From the NCBI GenBank assembly GCA_046049675.1, contig JBJORA010000027.1:1-18236 (forward strand): a stretch of 18,236 nt of DNA, written 5' to 3'. The notes under the pieces were generated by a model. That model was not told the DNA's origin and made no database searches. It was given only the letters and a program-made list of their open reading frames with translations. Position 1 is the first letter of the stretch, and the number at the start of each line of letters is the position of its first letter. The DNA comes from CAIXQW01 sp046049675 (GTDB taxonomy: Bacteria; Bacteroidota; Bacteroidia; Chitinophagales; Chitinophagaceae). Of this stretch, positions 7,661-17,700 are shown in pieces. Made by a program: the position numbers and the translations under genes.

Positions 7661-8719
7661 CTAGCAAACCTTATACATCCAGCCACGTAAATCTTCTTTG
7701 CGACCGTAACGGATATCGGCTAGGGTAGTGCTTATCAACTTTGTAACAGGGCCATCGCCAGCATGATTAGCTTGCATATCAACACCGTTATAGTGAATCT
7801 CTTTTATCGGGGCTACAACTGCGGCTGTACCTGCACCAAAAATTTCTTGTAATTGGCCATTAGCGTGGGCTTCTACAATTTCATCGATGCTTAGTGGACG
7901 CTCTTCTACAGTATATCCCTCTGTTTGAAGCAAAGTGATAATACTATCGCGTGTTACGCCTTGTAGAATCGTACCTTCTGTAAGATCTGGCGTTACAACA
8001 ACACCGTTTAAAACAAAAAATACATTCATCGTGCCTATTTCTTGCACATATTTGTGTTCTACAGCATCAGTCCATAAGATCTGATCGTAGCCTAGCTTAC
8101 GCACTTGCATTGTGGGGTACATACATGCACCGTAGTTGCCCGCAGCCTTTGTAAAACCAATACCGCCAGGGAAAGCGCGTGTATACTCGTGATGCACATA
8201 GATGCGAATAGGATCGGCATAATACGCACCTGCTGGGCTTGTAATAATATAAAAGGCAAATTCTTCAGCTGGCTTTACACCAATAAAAGCATCTGTGCCA
8301 ATCATAAACGGACGAATATATAAGCTGCAGCCTTCGCTATCGGGTACCCAATTTCTGTCAAGGCTAATAAGTTCGCGCATGCCATCCATAAAAATTTCTT
8401 CTGGCACATCTGGCATACCCATACGCTCTGCACTTCTGTTGAAACGCTTGTGGTTTTCTTCTGGTCTAAAAATACTTATTTCGCCTTGTACATTTTTGTA
8501 AGCCTTAATGCCTTCAAAAATGGCCTGCCCATAATGCAAAACCGTTGTAGATGGACTCATGCTAATGTCGCCATAAGGTACGATTTCGGCTTTGTGCCAT
8601 TGACCGTCGCTGTATTTGGCCACCAACATGTGGTCGCTGTAAATTTTACCAAACTTTATATCTTTTGGGTCTAGCTGATTTACTCGGCTATCGGCAACCT
8701 TTTGCGTGGCAATGCTCAT
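7661..8719 (-). CDS. ilvE: Branched-chain amino acid aminotransferase
   Basis: 352 residues, a usual length for the class that resembles the longer bacterial and eukaryotic BCATs. It catalyses the PLP-dependent reversible transfer of amino groups between leucine, isoleucine or valine and 2-oxoglutarate, in the cytoplasm, as the last biosynthetic or first catabolic step. The fold-type IV signature is clear: G-Q-A-I-F-E-G-I-K-A-Y (64-74), the PLP-binding lysine K191 in G-F-T-K-A-A-G-N-Y-G, Y-V-Q-E-I-G-T-M-N-V-F-F, the G-V-T-R-D-S-I phosphate-binding turn and E-I-F-G-A-G-T-A-A-V-V. The ATG at 8719 is supported by a -7 box upstream. It is divergent from the small gene at 8790 and apparently monocistronic, with the T9SS protein gene carrying its own promoter downstream. 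Confidence 0.95.
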   Translation of the reverse strand: MSIATQKVADSRVNQLDPKDIKFGKIYSDHMLVAKYSDGQWHKAEIVPYGDISMSPSTTVLHYGQAIFEGIKAYKNVQGEISIFRPEENHKRFNRSAERMGMPDVPEEIFMDGMRELISLDRNWVPDSEGCSLYIRPFMIGTDAFIGVKPAEEFAFYIITSPAGAYYADPIRIYVHHEYTRAFPGGIGFTKAAGNYGACMYPTMQVRKLGYDQILWTDAVEHKYVQEIGTMNVFFVLNGVVVTPDLTEGTILQGVTRDSIITLLQTEGYTVEERPLSIDEIVEAHANGQLQEIFGAGTAAVVAPIKEIHYNGVDMQANHAGDGPVTKLISTTLADIRYGRKEDLRGWMYKVC

Positions 8720-8756
8720 AAACTTTTACTTTTGTGTTCTAACAAATAAGAACGGG

Positions 8757-8784
8757 CAAATATACCCTTTATTTTGATAGCCAA
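8757..8784 (-). promoter_or_regulatory. Probable promoter of ilvE
   Basis: Minus-strand TATATTTG (8764-8757) fits TAnnTTTG exactly and lies 37 bases upstream of the ilvE ATG. A TTG at 8784-8782 lies 17 bases further upstream, slightly closer than the usual spacing. The element sits in the 70-base gap shared with the divergent gene that starts at 8790, so both promoters must overlap or abut. Confidence 0.5.
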
Positions 8785-8789
8785 TAATA

Positions 8790-9233
8790 ATGGAAATATT
8801 AAGTCTATACCACGAAACCTTGTATATACAGCCCGCAGAGATTGATATGGCGCATGTACAAGGCTTATTCAATAAAAAAATATGTGTATTACTTCGAAAT
8901 ACAGACCATAACGACGCCAATTTAGAAACCCTGCACAAGATTTTGAGCAGTTGTGGCATTAGCCAAGACGATACATATATATACACAGTTCCTCCACATC
9001 ATGTAGAAGAAGCCGTAATGAGCGCCATTAAGACATGGCAGCCTGCTAAGTTGATTGCATTTGATGTGCCTGTAATTAGTGCCACAATGAATTTAGTGAC
9101 CGAGATCTATGCACTAAAAACCATGTCAAGTACACAACTCATTTTTAGCCATAGCCTCAATTATCTGGCGCAAAACCCGCAATACAAGAAGAATTTGTGG
9201 GCTGCGCTAAAGCAAATGTTTGATATCGCTTAA
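8790..9233 (+). CDS. Uncharacterised small protein upstream of rdgB
   Basis: 147 residues, no signal peptide or membrane segment, so cytoplasmic. The ATG at 8790 is the natural start. I do not recognise a catalytic motif. The arrangement of a strand (K-I-C-V-L-L-R), a segment T-L-H-K-I-L-S-S-C-G-I-S-Q-D-D, another strand (K-L-I-A-F-D-V) and the tail Y-K-K-N-L-W-A-A-L-K-Q-M-F recalls a widespread Bacteroidota family of small proteins that I have seen loosely compared to DNA polymerase III psi/HolD-type subunits. That resemblance is from memory and untested. Its stop codon TAA shares one base with the rdgB ATG (TAATG), so the two are almost certainly cotranscribed and translationally coupled. 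Confidence 0.75.
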   Translation: MEILSLYHETLYIQPAEIDMAHVQGLFNKKICVLLRNTDHNDANLETLHKILSSCGISQDDTYIYTVPPHHVEEAVMSAIKTWQPAKLIAFDVPVISATMNLVTEIYALKTMSSTQLIFSHSLNYLAQNPQYKKNLWAALKQMFDIA

Positions 9234-9820
9234 TGGAACTAGTATTTGCCACACATAACGAAAATAAAGTGCGCGAGATTGCAAGCGCTTTACCAGAAGG
9301 TATTGTTGTTAAAAGTCTAGCAAGTATTGGCATTACCGAGCCAATTGCCGAGCCTTTTGACACGATAGAAGAAAATTCTGCAACAAAGGCACAGTTTATT
9401 TTTGACAACTACAAGCTTGATTGCTTTAGTGAAGATACTGGCCTTATTGTGCCAAGCCTCAATGGGGAGCCAGGTGTATACAGTGCACGTTATGCTGGCG
9501 AAAATGCGAATGCTGCGGATAATATGGCTAAGCTTTTGCATCAATTAAATGGCGTAGCTGATAGAGATGCGCATTTTAAGACGGTGATTACCTTAATGCG
9601 CGATGGTAAGCAGCACCAATTTACGGGCATTTGCGAGGGGACCATTATCAGTGAGGCACGCGGGGAAGCAGGTTTTGGGTATGATCCGATTTTTGTGCCT
9701 AAGGGCAGCGATAAAACTTTTGCGCAAATGCCAATGGCGGAAAAGAACTTGTTTAGTCATAGAAAGAAGGCATTGAGTTTGTTGCTGGATTTTTTGAACA
9801 CGGAAGATCGTGACTACTGA
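9233..9820 (+). CDS. rdgB: XTP/dITP diphosphatase (RdgB/HAM1 family)
   Basis: 195 residues, normal length. The enzyme hydrolyses non-canonical purine nucleoside triphosphates (dITP, ITP, XTP) to monophosphate and pyrophosphate in the cytoplasm, keeping inosine and xanthine out of DNA and RNA. All family motifs are present: F-A-T-H-N-E-N-K-V-R-E-I (5-16, phosphate binding), S-E-D-T-G-L (66-71, with D68 as the likely catalytic/metal residue), G-V-Y-S-A-R-Y-A-G (81-89), G-F-G-Y-D-P-I-F (147-154, base recognition) and S-H-R-K-K-A-L (175-181). Its ATG overlaps the stop of the preceding gene by one base, which fixes the start. It converges on the permease gene across a repeat-containing spacer. Confidence 0.95.
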   Translation: MELVFATHNENKVREIASALPEGIVVKSLASIGITEPIAEPFDTIEENSATKAQFIFDNYKLDCFSEDTGLIVPSLNGEPGVYSARYAGENANAADNMAKLLHQLNGVADRDAHFKTVITLMRDGKQHQFTGICEGTIISEARGEAGFGYDPIFVPKGSDKTFAQMPMAEKNLFSHRKKALSLLLDFLNTEDRDY

Positions 9821-9831
9821 GTTTTTGTTTT

Positions 9832-10021
9832 ACCACGAAGGCACTAAGAGGTTTATGCAGTATCAAAGCACATTGATTGTATTTTCTTGATGCAACGTGG
9901 TGAAATATTTGTGGCACTTTGTACAATAGCTTTTTTAAACCACGAAGGCACTAAGAGGTTTATGTAATATAGCAGTTACAGCTTTCAGGTACATTGTTTT
10001 TCTGGTGGCACTTTGTGCAAT
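9832..10021. repeat. Two-copy intergenic repeat pair between rdgB and the permease gene
   Basis: A 26-base sequence beginning ACCACGAAGGCACTAAGAGG occurs identically at 9832-9857 and 9939-9964, 107 bases apart. A second motif, GTGGCACTTTGT-R-CAAT, follows each copy at 9911-9927 and 10005-10021. The sequence between the motifs differs in the two units, so this looks like two diverged copies of one element in tandem. From memory, ACCACGAAGGCACTAAG-type sequences are common short interspersed repeats between genes in several phyla, including Bacteroidota. No transposase is present. Confidence 0.6.
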
Positions 10022-10023
10022 CA

Positions 10024-11277
10024 CTAACTTCTAATTGCAGTAACCGGATTAAGTGAAGCTGCTCTTAAAGCTGGAATAAAACCTGCTACAAAACCAACAA
10101 CTGTGCTAACAGAAATGCCAAAAATAAAATTGCCTGCACTTAAGCGTATCGGAAAATCAAGCGAGCTAGCTGCAATCTTTGTAAGCATAAAAACAAGCAG
10201 AATACCAAGTAGTCCACCGAGCAAACTAAGCACAACAGATTCTACTAAAAACTCTGTCATCACCACGGCGCGTTTTGCACCGATGGCCTTCTTTAAACCG
10301 ATTTGACTTGTACGTTCTTTTACGGTTACAAACATAATATTGGCAATGCCAAATGCACCAACTAGTAAACTAAAAATACCTATAAAAAGTCCTGCTGCAT
10401 TCACTGTGCCAAATATGCTTTCTACACTCTTTTGTACCATGCTTAAAAAGTTAAAAGCGAAGTTGTCTTTTTCGTTGGGACGCACTTTTCTTTTTGCGCG
10501 TAACGCTCCTTTTATTTCGCTACAAATTTCGCTAAAACTCATGCCAGGCTTAGGTTTTACGAGTATAGCATTATCGGCCCACTCGCTACTTGGGTTGTCT
10601 ATTTTTTGAAAAGAGTTGACATAATTGAACGATACAATTGCAGCATTATCAAGGTCGTTCATGCCCATGGTATTGCCCTTCTTTTTGAGCACGGCAATCA
10701 CATTAAATTGGCGAGAAAAAAGCTTTACTTTTTTACCAACAGGATTGCTAGTACCAAACAAATTTGTTGCAGTGGTTGATCCTAAAATTACACCGTTGTT
10801 TGAACCTGCCATTTCTTGTTCCGTAAAGTATCTGCCATCTACAATTTCCATGTTTTGCAACTGCGAAAAGTCGTAAGTTGTAGCTACAATACTTACACGA
10901 TCTACATCAGCAATATCGCTTTGTGCTTTACTGTTAGTATTGTGTGTAATTGCAGCAGCACCTATGCTTGGCACTGCATCTTTTAAGTACTTTACTTCTC
11001 GCAATGTACACATTGGGCGAGCCTTGTATTTCCACCATGGATATTCTTTTTCGCCGGGTTCGGGCATCCAAGCATACTTGCCAATATAGAGTACATCGTT
11101 GCCTAGTTCGCTTAGGCTAGATTGAATTTTATCTTTGAGGCTATCGACTACGCTGCTTACTGCTACAATGCAAAAAATGCCAATACATACACCAAGCAAA
11201 CTAAGGCTTGTGCGCAGCTTATTAGCCATTAATTCTCTAAGGGCACTGCTAATGCTTGTGGCAATTTGTAGACTCAT
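10024..11277 (-). CDS. ABC transporter permease, MacB/FtsX type
   Basis: 417 residues from the ATG at 11277. The four-helix MacB layout is clear: one helix near the N-terminus (about 23-46), a large extracytoplasmic domain (about 50-290, MacB-type periplasmic core domain) and three C-terminal helices (about 295-318, 342-365, 381-403) forming the FtsX domain. Family motifs include K-L-R-T-S-L-S-L-L-G-V (20-30), E-R-T-S-Q-I-G-L-K-K-A-I-G-A (321-334) and P-A-L-R-A-A-S-L-N-P-V (402-412). Such proteins act as mechanotransmission permeases for lipoproteins, peptides or antibiotics together with a cytoplasmic ATPase. No ATPase gene is adjacent, so the partner must be encoded elsewhere or beyond reach of this window. 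The frame stays open upstream to 11448, but that extension lacks family similarity and contains the -7 box, so I reject it. Confidence 0.87.
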   Translation of the reverse strand: MSLQIATSISSALRELMANKLRTSLSLLGVCIGIFCIVAVSSVVDSLKDKIQSSLSELGNDVLYIGKYAWMPEPGEKEYPWWKYKARPMCTLREVKYLKDAVPSIGAAAITHNTNSKAQSDIADVDRVSIVATTYDFSQLQNMEIVDGRYFTEQEMAGSNNGVILGSTTATNLFGTSNPVGKKVKLFSRQFNVIAVLKKKGNTMGMNDLDNAAIVSFNYVNSFQKIDNPSSEWADNAILVKPKPGMSFSEICSEIKGALRAKRKVRPNEKDNFAFNFLSMVQKSVESIFGTVNAAGLFIGIFSLLVGAFGIANIMFVTVKERTSQIGLKKAIGAKRAVVMTEFLVESVVLSLLGGLLGILLVFMLTKIAASSLDFPIRLSAGNFIFGISVSTVVGFVAGFIPALRAASLNPVTAIRS

Positions 11278-11301
11278 AGCGCTAAGGCTGTAAAATTTGT
11301 C

Positions 11302-11309
11302 CAAAGGTA
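11302..11309 (-). promoter_or_regulatory. -7 box for the permease gene
   Basis: Minus-strand TACCTTTG matches TAnnTTTG exactly and sits 24 bases upstream of the ATG at 11277. It favours that ATG over any start further upstream, because the longer frame would place this element inside the coding region. No TTTG is seen at -33. Confidence 0.5.
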
Positions 11310-11639
11310 GCTTAGTAGCTACTTGCCGCTTTAGTTTTTTGACAAGCGGTACGATTTGAGGGAGATGTACAAAAATTAACCATTTGGTAACAATACCGCT
11401 TTTTTGCAACTTTTTTGCACAAATAGCCAAAAAGCAATATTTAAGCAATTGGCAAAATATGTAACTAGTTGATTATCAATAAGGCGATTTTGGTAATTTT
11501 TAGTTTTCTTAATGTATTCACTAACGAAAATCCAACTGCTCTCGTACCAGTTTTTTCGTAGGGCAAAAATGCGCAAAACGCAAGCCAGCAAAGGGTTTGA
11601 CTAGTATCACCTAGCTTGCGAATTCCCTTTTGATAGTAC

Positions 11640-11647
11640 TATCTTCG
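11640..11647 (+). promoter_or_regulatory. Candidate -7 box for the giant surface protein gene
   Basis: TATCTTCG differs from TAnnTTTG at one base and lies 66 bases upstream of the ATG at 11714. A TTG at 11617-11619 precedes it by about 20 bases. This is the best candidate I can find upstream of the gene, but the match is imperfect. Confidence 0.3.
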
Positions 11648-11713
11648 TGAGCATATCGCGATTTTTCTAGATTTTTTCAAGAATTTTTAAGGAATAAGCG
11701 ATTCTACGGATAT

Positions 11714-14700
11714 ATGAACAAAATATTTTTACACAGAAGACCAACTAAACTATATCTGTCTTCTATTGCTGTTGTTGCGATGCTAATGCTTAGCTCCTTG
11801 TCGGCTTTTGCTCAAGTGCAATGGTTTAACAATGGTGCCCAAAGTACCGCTGTAAGCAATGTATTGGTTTGTACAGATACAACTTTTCAGGTGAGTATCA
11901 AGAACAATACTACAAGCACTTTGAGTAACTGTTTTGTGAGTATTGCCTTACCAAGTAGCTTAACCTATATCGCTGGATCAATGCTAGAAACAACAACGAG
12001 CAATCCATTAAAAACGGTTGTTGAGTCTAACATTACAAATCTACAGGCACCGATATTTACTTTTCAGGATATTCCCGTTGGTGAATGGGTAACCTTTACG
12101 TACAAGGTAAAAGCACACTGCGGCTTAAGTGTTTCAAATGAAACTGTGTTTATCCAGTTAAACCACTCAAGTGGTGCAAGCTCTCCAAATAGTTCAATTC
12201 CAGCTTTACCTCTCGTAAATATTTTAGCAGGTGCTATCGATGCAACAAATAGTAGTGCTGCATATTACGTGGGCAATTTGGGCAATATTTTTTCACAATG
12301 CGATACGTTCGTCAATGTAAGTCAGAATGCTATTAGCTTTACGACACCAAATACTAAGGCCTTTGTGGTAATGGATACTGTTGGTAAAGGCGTAAAAATT
12401 ATGACTGTTCCGAGTAAGGGCACTCTAATAGGTGATACGCTTTGGCTAACGGCAGCGGATGTTGCTACGATTGGTGATGGCGATTTATTTTGGGAAACTG
12501 GAGAAGTACTACGCGTGTGCTACAATGTAAAAATTGCGAGTTGTACCAAGCTTATTCGTGTGCTTAAACCTTATTGGGGTTGTACGGCAGACATTTGTAT
12601 ACCTGGTTCACCATTAACCACTGCGGCTGTAATTAACAGTGCTGCACCCTTGATTACTACTTCAATAAAACGTAGTAAAATTTGTTATGACGGCACACCA
12701 CAATTAGATACGATAACCATCAAGAATACGGGTACTGGCCCTGCCTCTGCAATTAAACTAGATGCACGTTATTACTGGTCTGGGGTGTATCATGAACTTG
12801 TTAATTGGGATACATCAGCATTTAAGTTATTGAAAAGCAATGGTACTACAGTAAATATACCAGGTAGTTGGTTTAGTGCAATAGGTGCAAATTCTTGGGC
12901 AAATTGTTCTGGAGGTGGCACTACACCTAAACCATATTTATTCACTTTAAACATTCCCGATACACTGCAAGGCCTGGACTCTTTTAAGGTTGTTTTGCGA
13001 AGTTACAAAGCTAACACCTGTACGTATATCCCTTGCCTGTACGGTGTAGGCAATAATTATTTTGGCGAAAATGCCGAAACATATCAAGTACGATACAGCG
13101 ATCAATGTGGTATCAATCAATTTACAACCAATTGGAAGAATTTTTCTGTATGGCTTGGTGGCACTGCAGGGTCGGGTTTGTTTACTATATTTGATGGTAG
13201 TTTTAATACACCAACCGACATCTATAATGGTCAACCCTTTACCTTTAATTATAACTGTGTTTACGCGCACTTTGGATATAGTAATGTTGGTAAAACTTGG
13301 ATAGAGATTCGTAAACCAGCCTGTGTTACTTTCGGCACTACTGCAACTTTTTACTATAATAGCAATCCGGCACATACCTATACCATTACACCTGTAAGCA
13401 GTACCATTGCTACTTTTAATGTCTTAAAGTCCACTAATGTATACGGCTATAATGGTGACGAATTGAGAATTAGTGCAAATGTTGTCTGTGGCACTTGTGC
13501 AACACCTAATCAAAGCTTTGAAATTGTAGCCTGGCATATTCCTGATACAACTTGCCCGGGTGCTTGTCCTGTTGAAATTGGTAGAAAAACGGTACCTGTG
13601 ACAGTGCACTGCACGCAGGGTTGCCCTACTGGTGGTGCTACCACAGTGCAAGCTTCGATAGCACGTAAAACATTTGGTTTGCCGGACAACGACAATAATT
13701 TGATAGCGGATGGTTTTGGTTCGATAGATCTTACCAAGGTGCGCACTGATAGGGCCTCTGGTAGAGATACGATATTAATTAAGCAAGCCATCAAGGTGTT
13801 TCCGCGAACAAGTGGCATAGGCAGTGGCACTCCTTTTCCTCATTTGCTAGTAGACTATATTGCGCCAAATGATAAATACAGCTCAGGTGGATTAGCATCA
13901 ATTTATGTTTTTCCTAGAAGCAGTGCGCCAAACCCTTTTGCTACAATTTTTTATTTACCGGTTGTAGAATATGCGCCAGGTAGATTTACAATCAACCTTA
14001 CAAGTATTGATACTTTTTACAATAATAATTGGGACGGCGACCTGCTTCTACAAGAATACGACTCCATCTATATCGAGGCGCCAATTAGGGTGGGCGTGGT
14101 AGAGTCAGAATTTGGTTATTGGTATACACCTAGTGATCAGTGGAAGATTAGGTCATACAGTGCCGATGTGCTTAATCCTGCACCTGGGTACTATCCATCT
14201 GGCGGATGGCGTGCCTGCGATTCTGCTGGTGCTGCGGTAACCATATTGGGCTATTGGCAAGATAGCTATACAACTCCCGACCAAACTTTAAAGGCCTGTA
14301 CAGTAAATCAGCTCGTCACATATAACCGCACCCGTCATGGTTATGCATGGAATCCGTATCCATATGAGCATAGAAACTTTTTAAATGCGGACTCGTTCAT
14401 TATTAAACTACCTCCAGGCTTTAAGTACAAAAATAATAGTGCTACGGCAACCTCGCATTACTATTCTTCATACCAAAGTACAACACTAAATCCTGTAGGT
14501 TCGGCAGGTACTGTGCAAACAGGTATTACCTACTACTTTAAGATGTTTAATAAGTACAAATTTGCTGGTGGCACTATGGATAATCTTGATGAACTTGGTG
14601 AAACTTGGCTTGCATTTGAAGTTGAACCCACATGTATTAGTGGCAATAATGGCAGTGGTGGTAATGCCACATGGTCTGTACACAACACATACAAAGATGC

Positions 14701-17700
14701 AGGTGCATGGAACTATGATAGCTTGCAGGTAAATGGCACGTATGGCTCGTATTATGGCTACAACCATGGCTATACCTATTGGTACTACACACAGAATATC
14801 GTTTTTGAAGGACCGAATTTAACTATCAGTGGTGGTGGGCCTTTGAATATTAATTTTACAAAAGCCAATGGCTCGTTTAGTGTAACTAATAATAGTAATT
14901 CGCAAATCAGTACCAATACATGGGTTTACTTGCAGCCTATTTCTGGTGCCTCTACCATAAATAACTTGAAGGTAAATGGTGTAACAGTTGCACCAATTAG
15001 CGGATTTTATCAACTAGGCAATCTTGCTGCTGGGCAACTTAGAAATATTGATGTTGAGTTTAATTTAAACGGTTGTACCGAAACAGTATTTAGAGTTTTT
15101 ACAGGTTATGCCTGCGGCAGCTATCCTACAATTTTTGATTCTACAGTTGCCTGTGGAGCAATTACTTTAACGATGAATGGCAATGACCCACCATTAACCT
15201 ACAATACATCTTTTATTATTAATTGTACAGGTGTGGTTAATGCCACTATTGATGTTACTGCAAGTGGCGGTATTCCACCATATAAATATAATTTGAACGG
15301 CGGTGCATATCAATATGGTACTCAATTTACAAATCTTGGTGTAGGCAGCTATACTATTAATGTAAAGGATACTAATAATTGTATTCAAACTGCTATTATT
15401 CCAATTGTTACACCAAGCAATTTGACACTTGCATTAGACAGCATGCTGCATGTAAAGTGTAATGGAGCAGCTACAGGAAAAGCTTATTTAAGTGCCTTGA
15501 ATGGTTATGGTTTGTATGTGATGTCAATTTCTCCTAATGCTGCTGTTATTAAGAATAATAGCCAGTTTACTGTGCTCGGATTAACAGCGCAGACATATAC
15601 AGCCACTGTTGTGGACTATTGTAACAATACAGCAAGTTTCGTATTTACAATTACCCAGCCTCCAGTTATTGTAACAAGTGCAACGCCACAACATGTGAAC
15701 TGTTTTGGTGGTTTAACTGGTGGTGCAACAAGTACTACGAGCGGAGGCGTTCCAAGTTATACCTATACATGGAATAGCACACCAAATCAAACTTCTGCAA
15801 ACTTATCAGCTGTTGCAGCTGGCAACTATACACTAACTGTAAAAGATGCTAATTTGTGTACAAAAACAACTTTTGTAACGATTACCCAACCACCAACCTT
15901 AACAGCAACTATGGGTGCCCCAACGCATGTTACATGTTTTGGATTTACTAATGGTGCCGCAACAGTTACTGCTGGTGGAGGCACGCCGGGCTATTCTTAT
16001 GCTTGGTCACCTGGTGGCGCAACAACTGCTACGTTGAGCGGGGTTGGCTCTGGTACGTATACATGTATAGTAACAGATAGTAAAGGTTGTACAAGAAGTA
16101 CAACGGTTACTATTACACAACCTGCCGCTGCATTGGCAGTAGCGCTTGGTACACCAGTGCATAATAATTGCTTTGGTCAGAGTATCGGCAGTGTATCAGG
16201 CACCGTTACTGGCGGTACTTCTTCCTATACCTATGCATGGTCACCTAGCGGTGGTAATGCGGCTTCTGCAAGTAACTTAGCTGCAAATACATACACTTTA
16301 TCTGTTACAGATAGCAAGGGTTGCACTAGTACAAGCAGTGTTGCCATTACACAACCTGCCGCTGCACTTGCTGCTAGCATTTCTTCTACTACACATGTTA
16401 CATGTAACGGTTTGAGCAATGGCGCGGCTGCGGTTTCTGCTGTTGGCGGTACTGTTGCATACACTTATAGTTGGTCTGGCGGTGCTGGTACTGCTAGTTC
16501 TGCTTCTGGTCTGATAGCAAATAACTATGTCGTGACTGTCACTGATAGCAAAGGATGTACAAGTTCAACTAATATTACCATTACACAACCTGCTCCTCTC
16601 GTAGCTACTGGTAATGTAATTAATAGCGTTGGATGTTTTGGAGAAAGTACAGGCTCAGCTGATGTGACAGTTACAGGTGGTACTACTGCATATACTTATG
16701 CATGGTCGCCAAGTGGAGGTTCTAGCGCTACTGCGACAAATTTAGCTGCTGGCACATATACGATTAATGTAACTGATGCAAAAGGTTGTACTAGTTCTAG
16801 CAGTATTAATATCGCGCAACCAAGTGCACCTTTGACAGCTACTATTTCTAACACGCCAGTCACTTGTTTTGGCACTGCCACAGGTACTATTGCGGTAACT
16901 GCATCTGGCGGTACTAGCGCCTACAGTTATGCATGGACACCAAATATTGGTTCAAGCGCAAGTATTTCTAATCTTGTTGCTGGTACATATAGCTGCACAA
17001 TCACTGATGCCAAAGGTTGTACTACTAGTGTGAGCACTACTATCACTGAGCCTATTGTTTTAACAGCCACGATTGCCAATACACCAGTTACATGTAACGG
17101 TTTAAGCACAGGTAGTGCAACGGTTACCGCTGTAGATGGCAATGGTGGCTATACTTATAGCTGGACACCAAACGTAAGTACTACAAATATTATTAGTAAT
17201 CAGCCTCAAGGCACTTATAGTTGTACAATTACGGATAGTAAAGGTTGTACAACAAGTGTTGCAACTACTATTGCGCAGCCATTGGTATTAACGGCTACTA
17301 TTGCGAATACGCCAGTTACCTGTAACGGCTTAAGCACAGGTAGTGCAACAGTAACTGCTGTAGATGGCAATGGTGGTTATACTTATAGTTGGACACCAAA
17401 TGTAAGTTCTACAAATATTATTAGCAATCAACCACAAGGAACCTATAGTTGTACGATTACAGATAGCAAAGGTTGTACAACAAGTGTTAGTACTACAATT
17501 ACAGAGCCGATAGCGCTAACTGCTACAATTGCAAATACACCTGTTACATGCTATGGCTTAAGTACTGGAAGCGCAACGATTACTGCAGTTGGTGGCAACG
17601 GTAGTAACAATTACAGTTGGACGCCAAATGTAAGCACGACGAATACAATCAGCAATCAACCACAAGGCATATATAGTTGTATTATTACAGATAGTAAAGG

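Larger units (their letters stand above)
11278..11713. other. Divergent intergenic region, 436 bases
   Basis: This separates the permease (minus) from the giant repeat protein (plus). It contains the permease -7 box, a candidate -7 box for the giant gene, and a 7-bp inverted repeat CGCAAGC (11579-11585) / GCTTGCG (11614-11620) with a second nested pair AAAGGG/CCCTTT nearby. The plus-strand leader just before the giant gene is A/T-rich without a Shine-Dalgarno sequence. No gene is seen. Confidence 0.55.

Noticed and set aside
9832..10021. Insertion sequence remnant
   Set aside because: There is no transposase fragment, no terminal inverted repeats with target duplication, and the two units are too short.
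11278..11448. 57-residue N-terminal extension of the permease
   Set aside because: It does not resemble MacB proteins, contains a -7 promoter box, and the ATG at 11277 starts precisely before the conserved first helix.
11579..11620. Inverted repeat CGCAAGC/GCTTGCG as an operator or terminator
   Set aside because: Arms are only 7 bp with a 28-base loop and no U-run; chance occurrence is plausible, so it is only mentioned in the intergenic entry.
12947..17142. Several minus-strand ORFs of 61-142 codons inside the giant gene
   Set aside because: They lie antisense to a verified 2174-codon frame with a signal peptide and known repeats. Their recurrence in the repeat array follows from the repeats themselves, and none has a recognisable protein.
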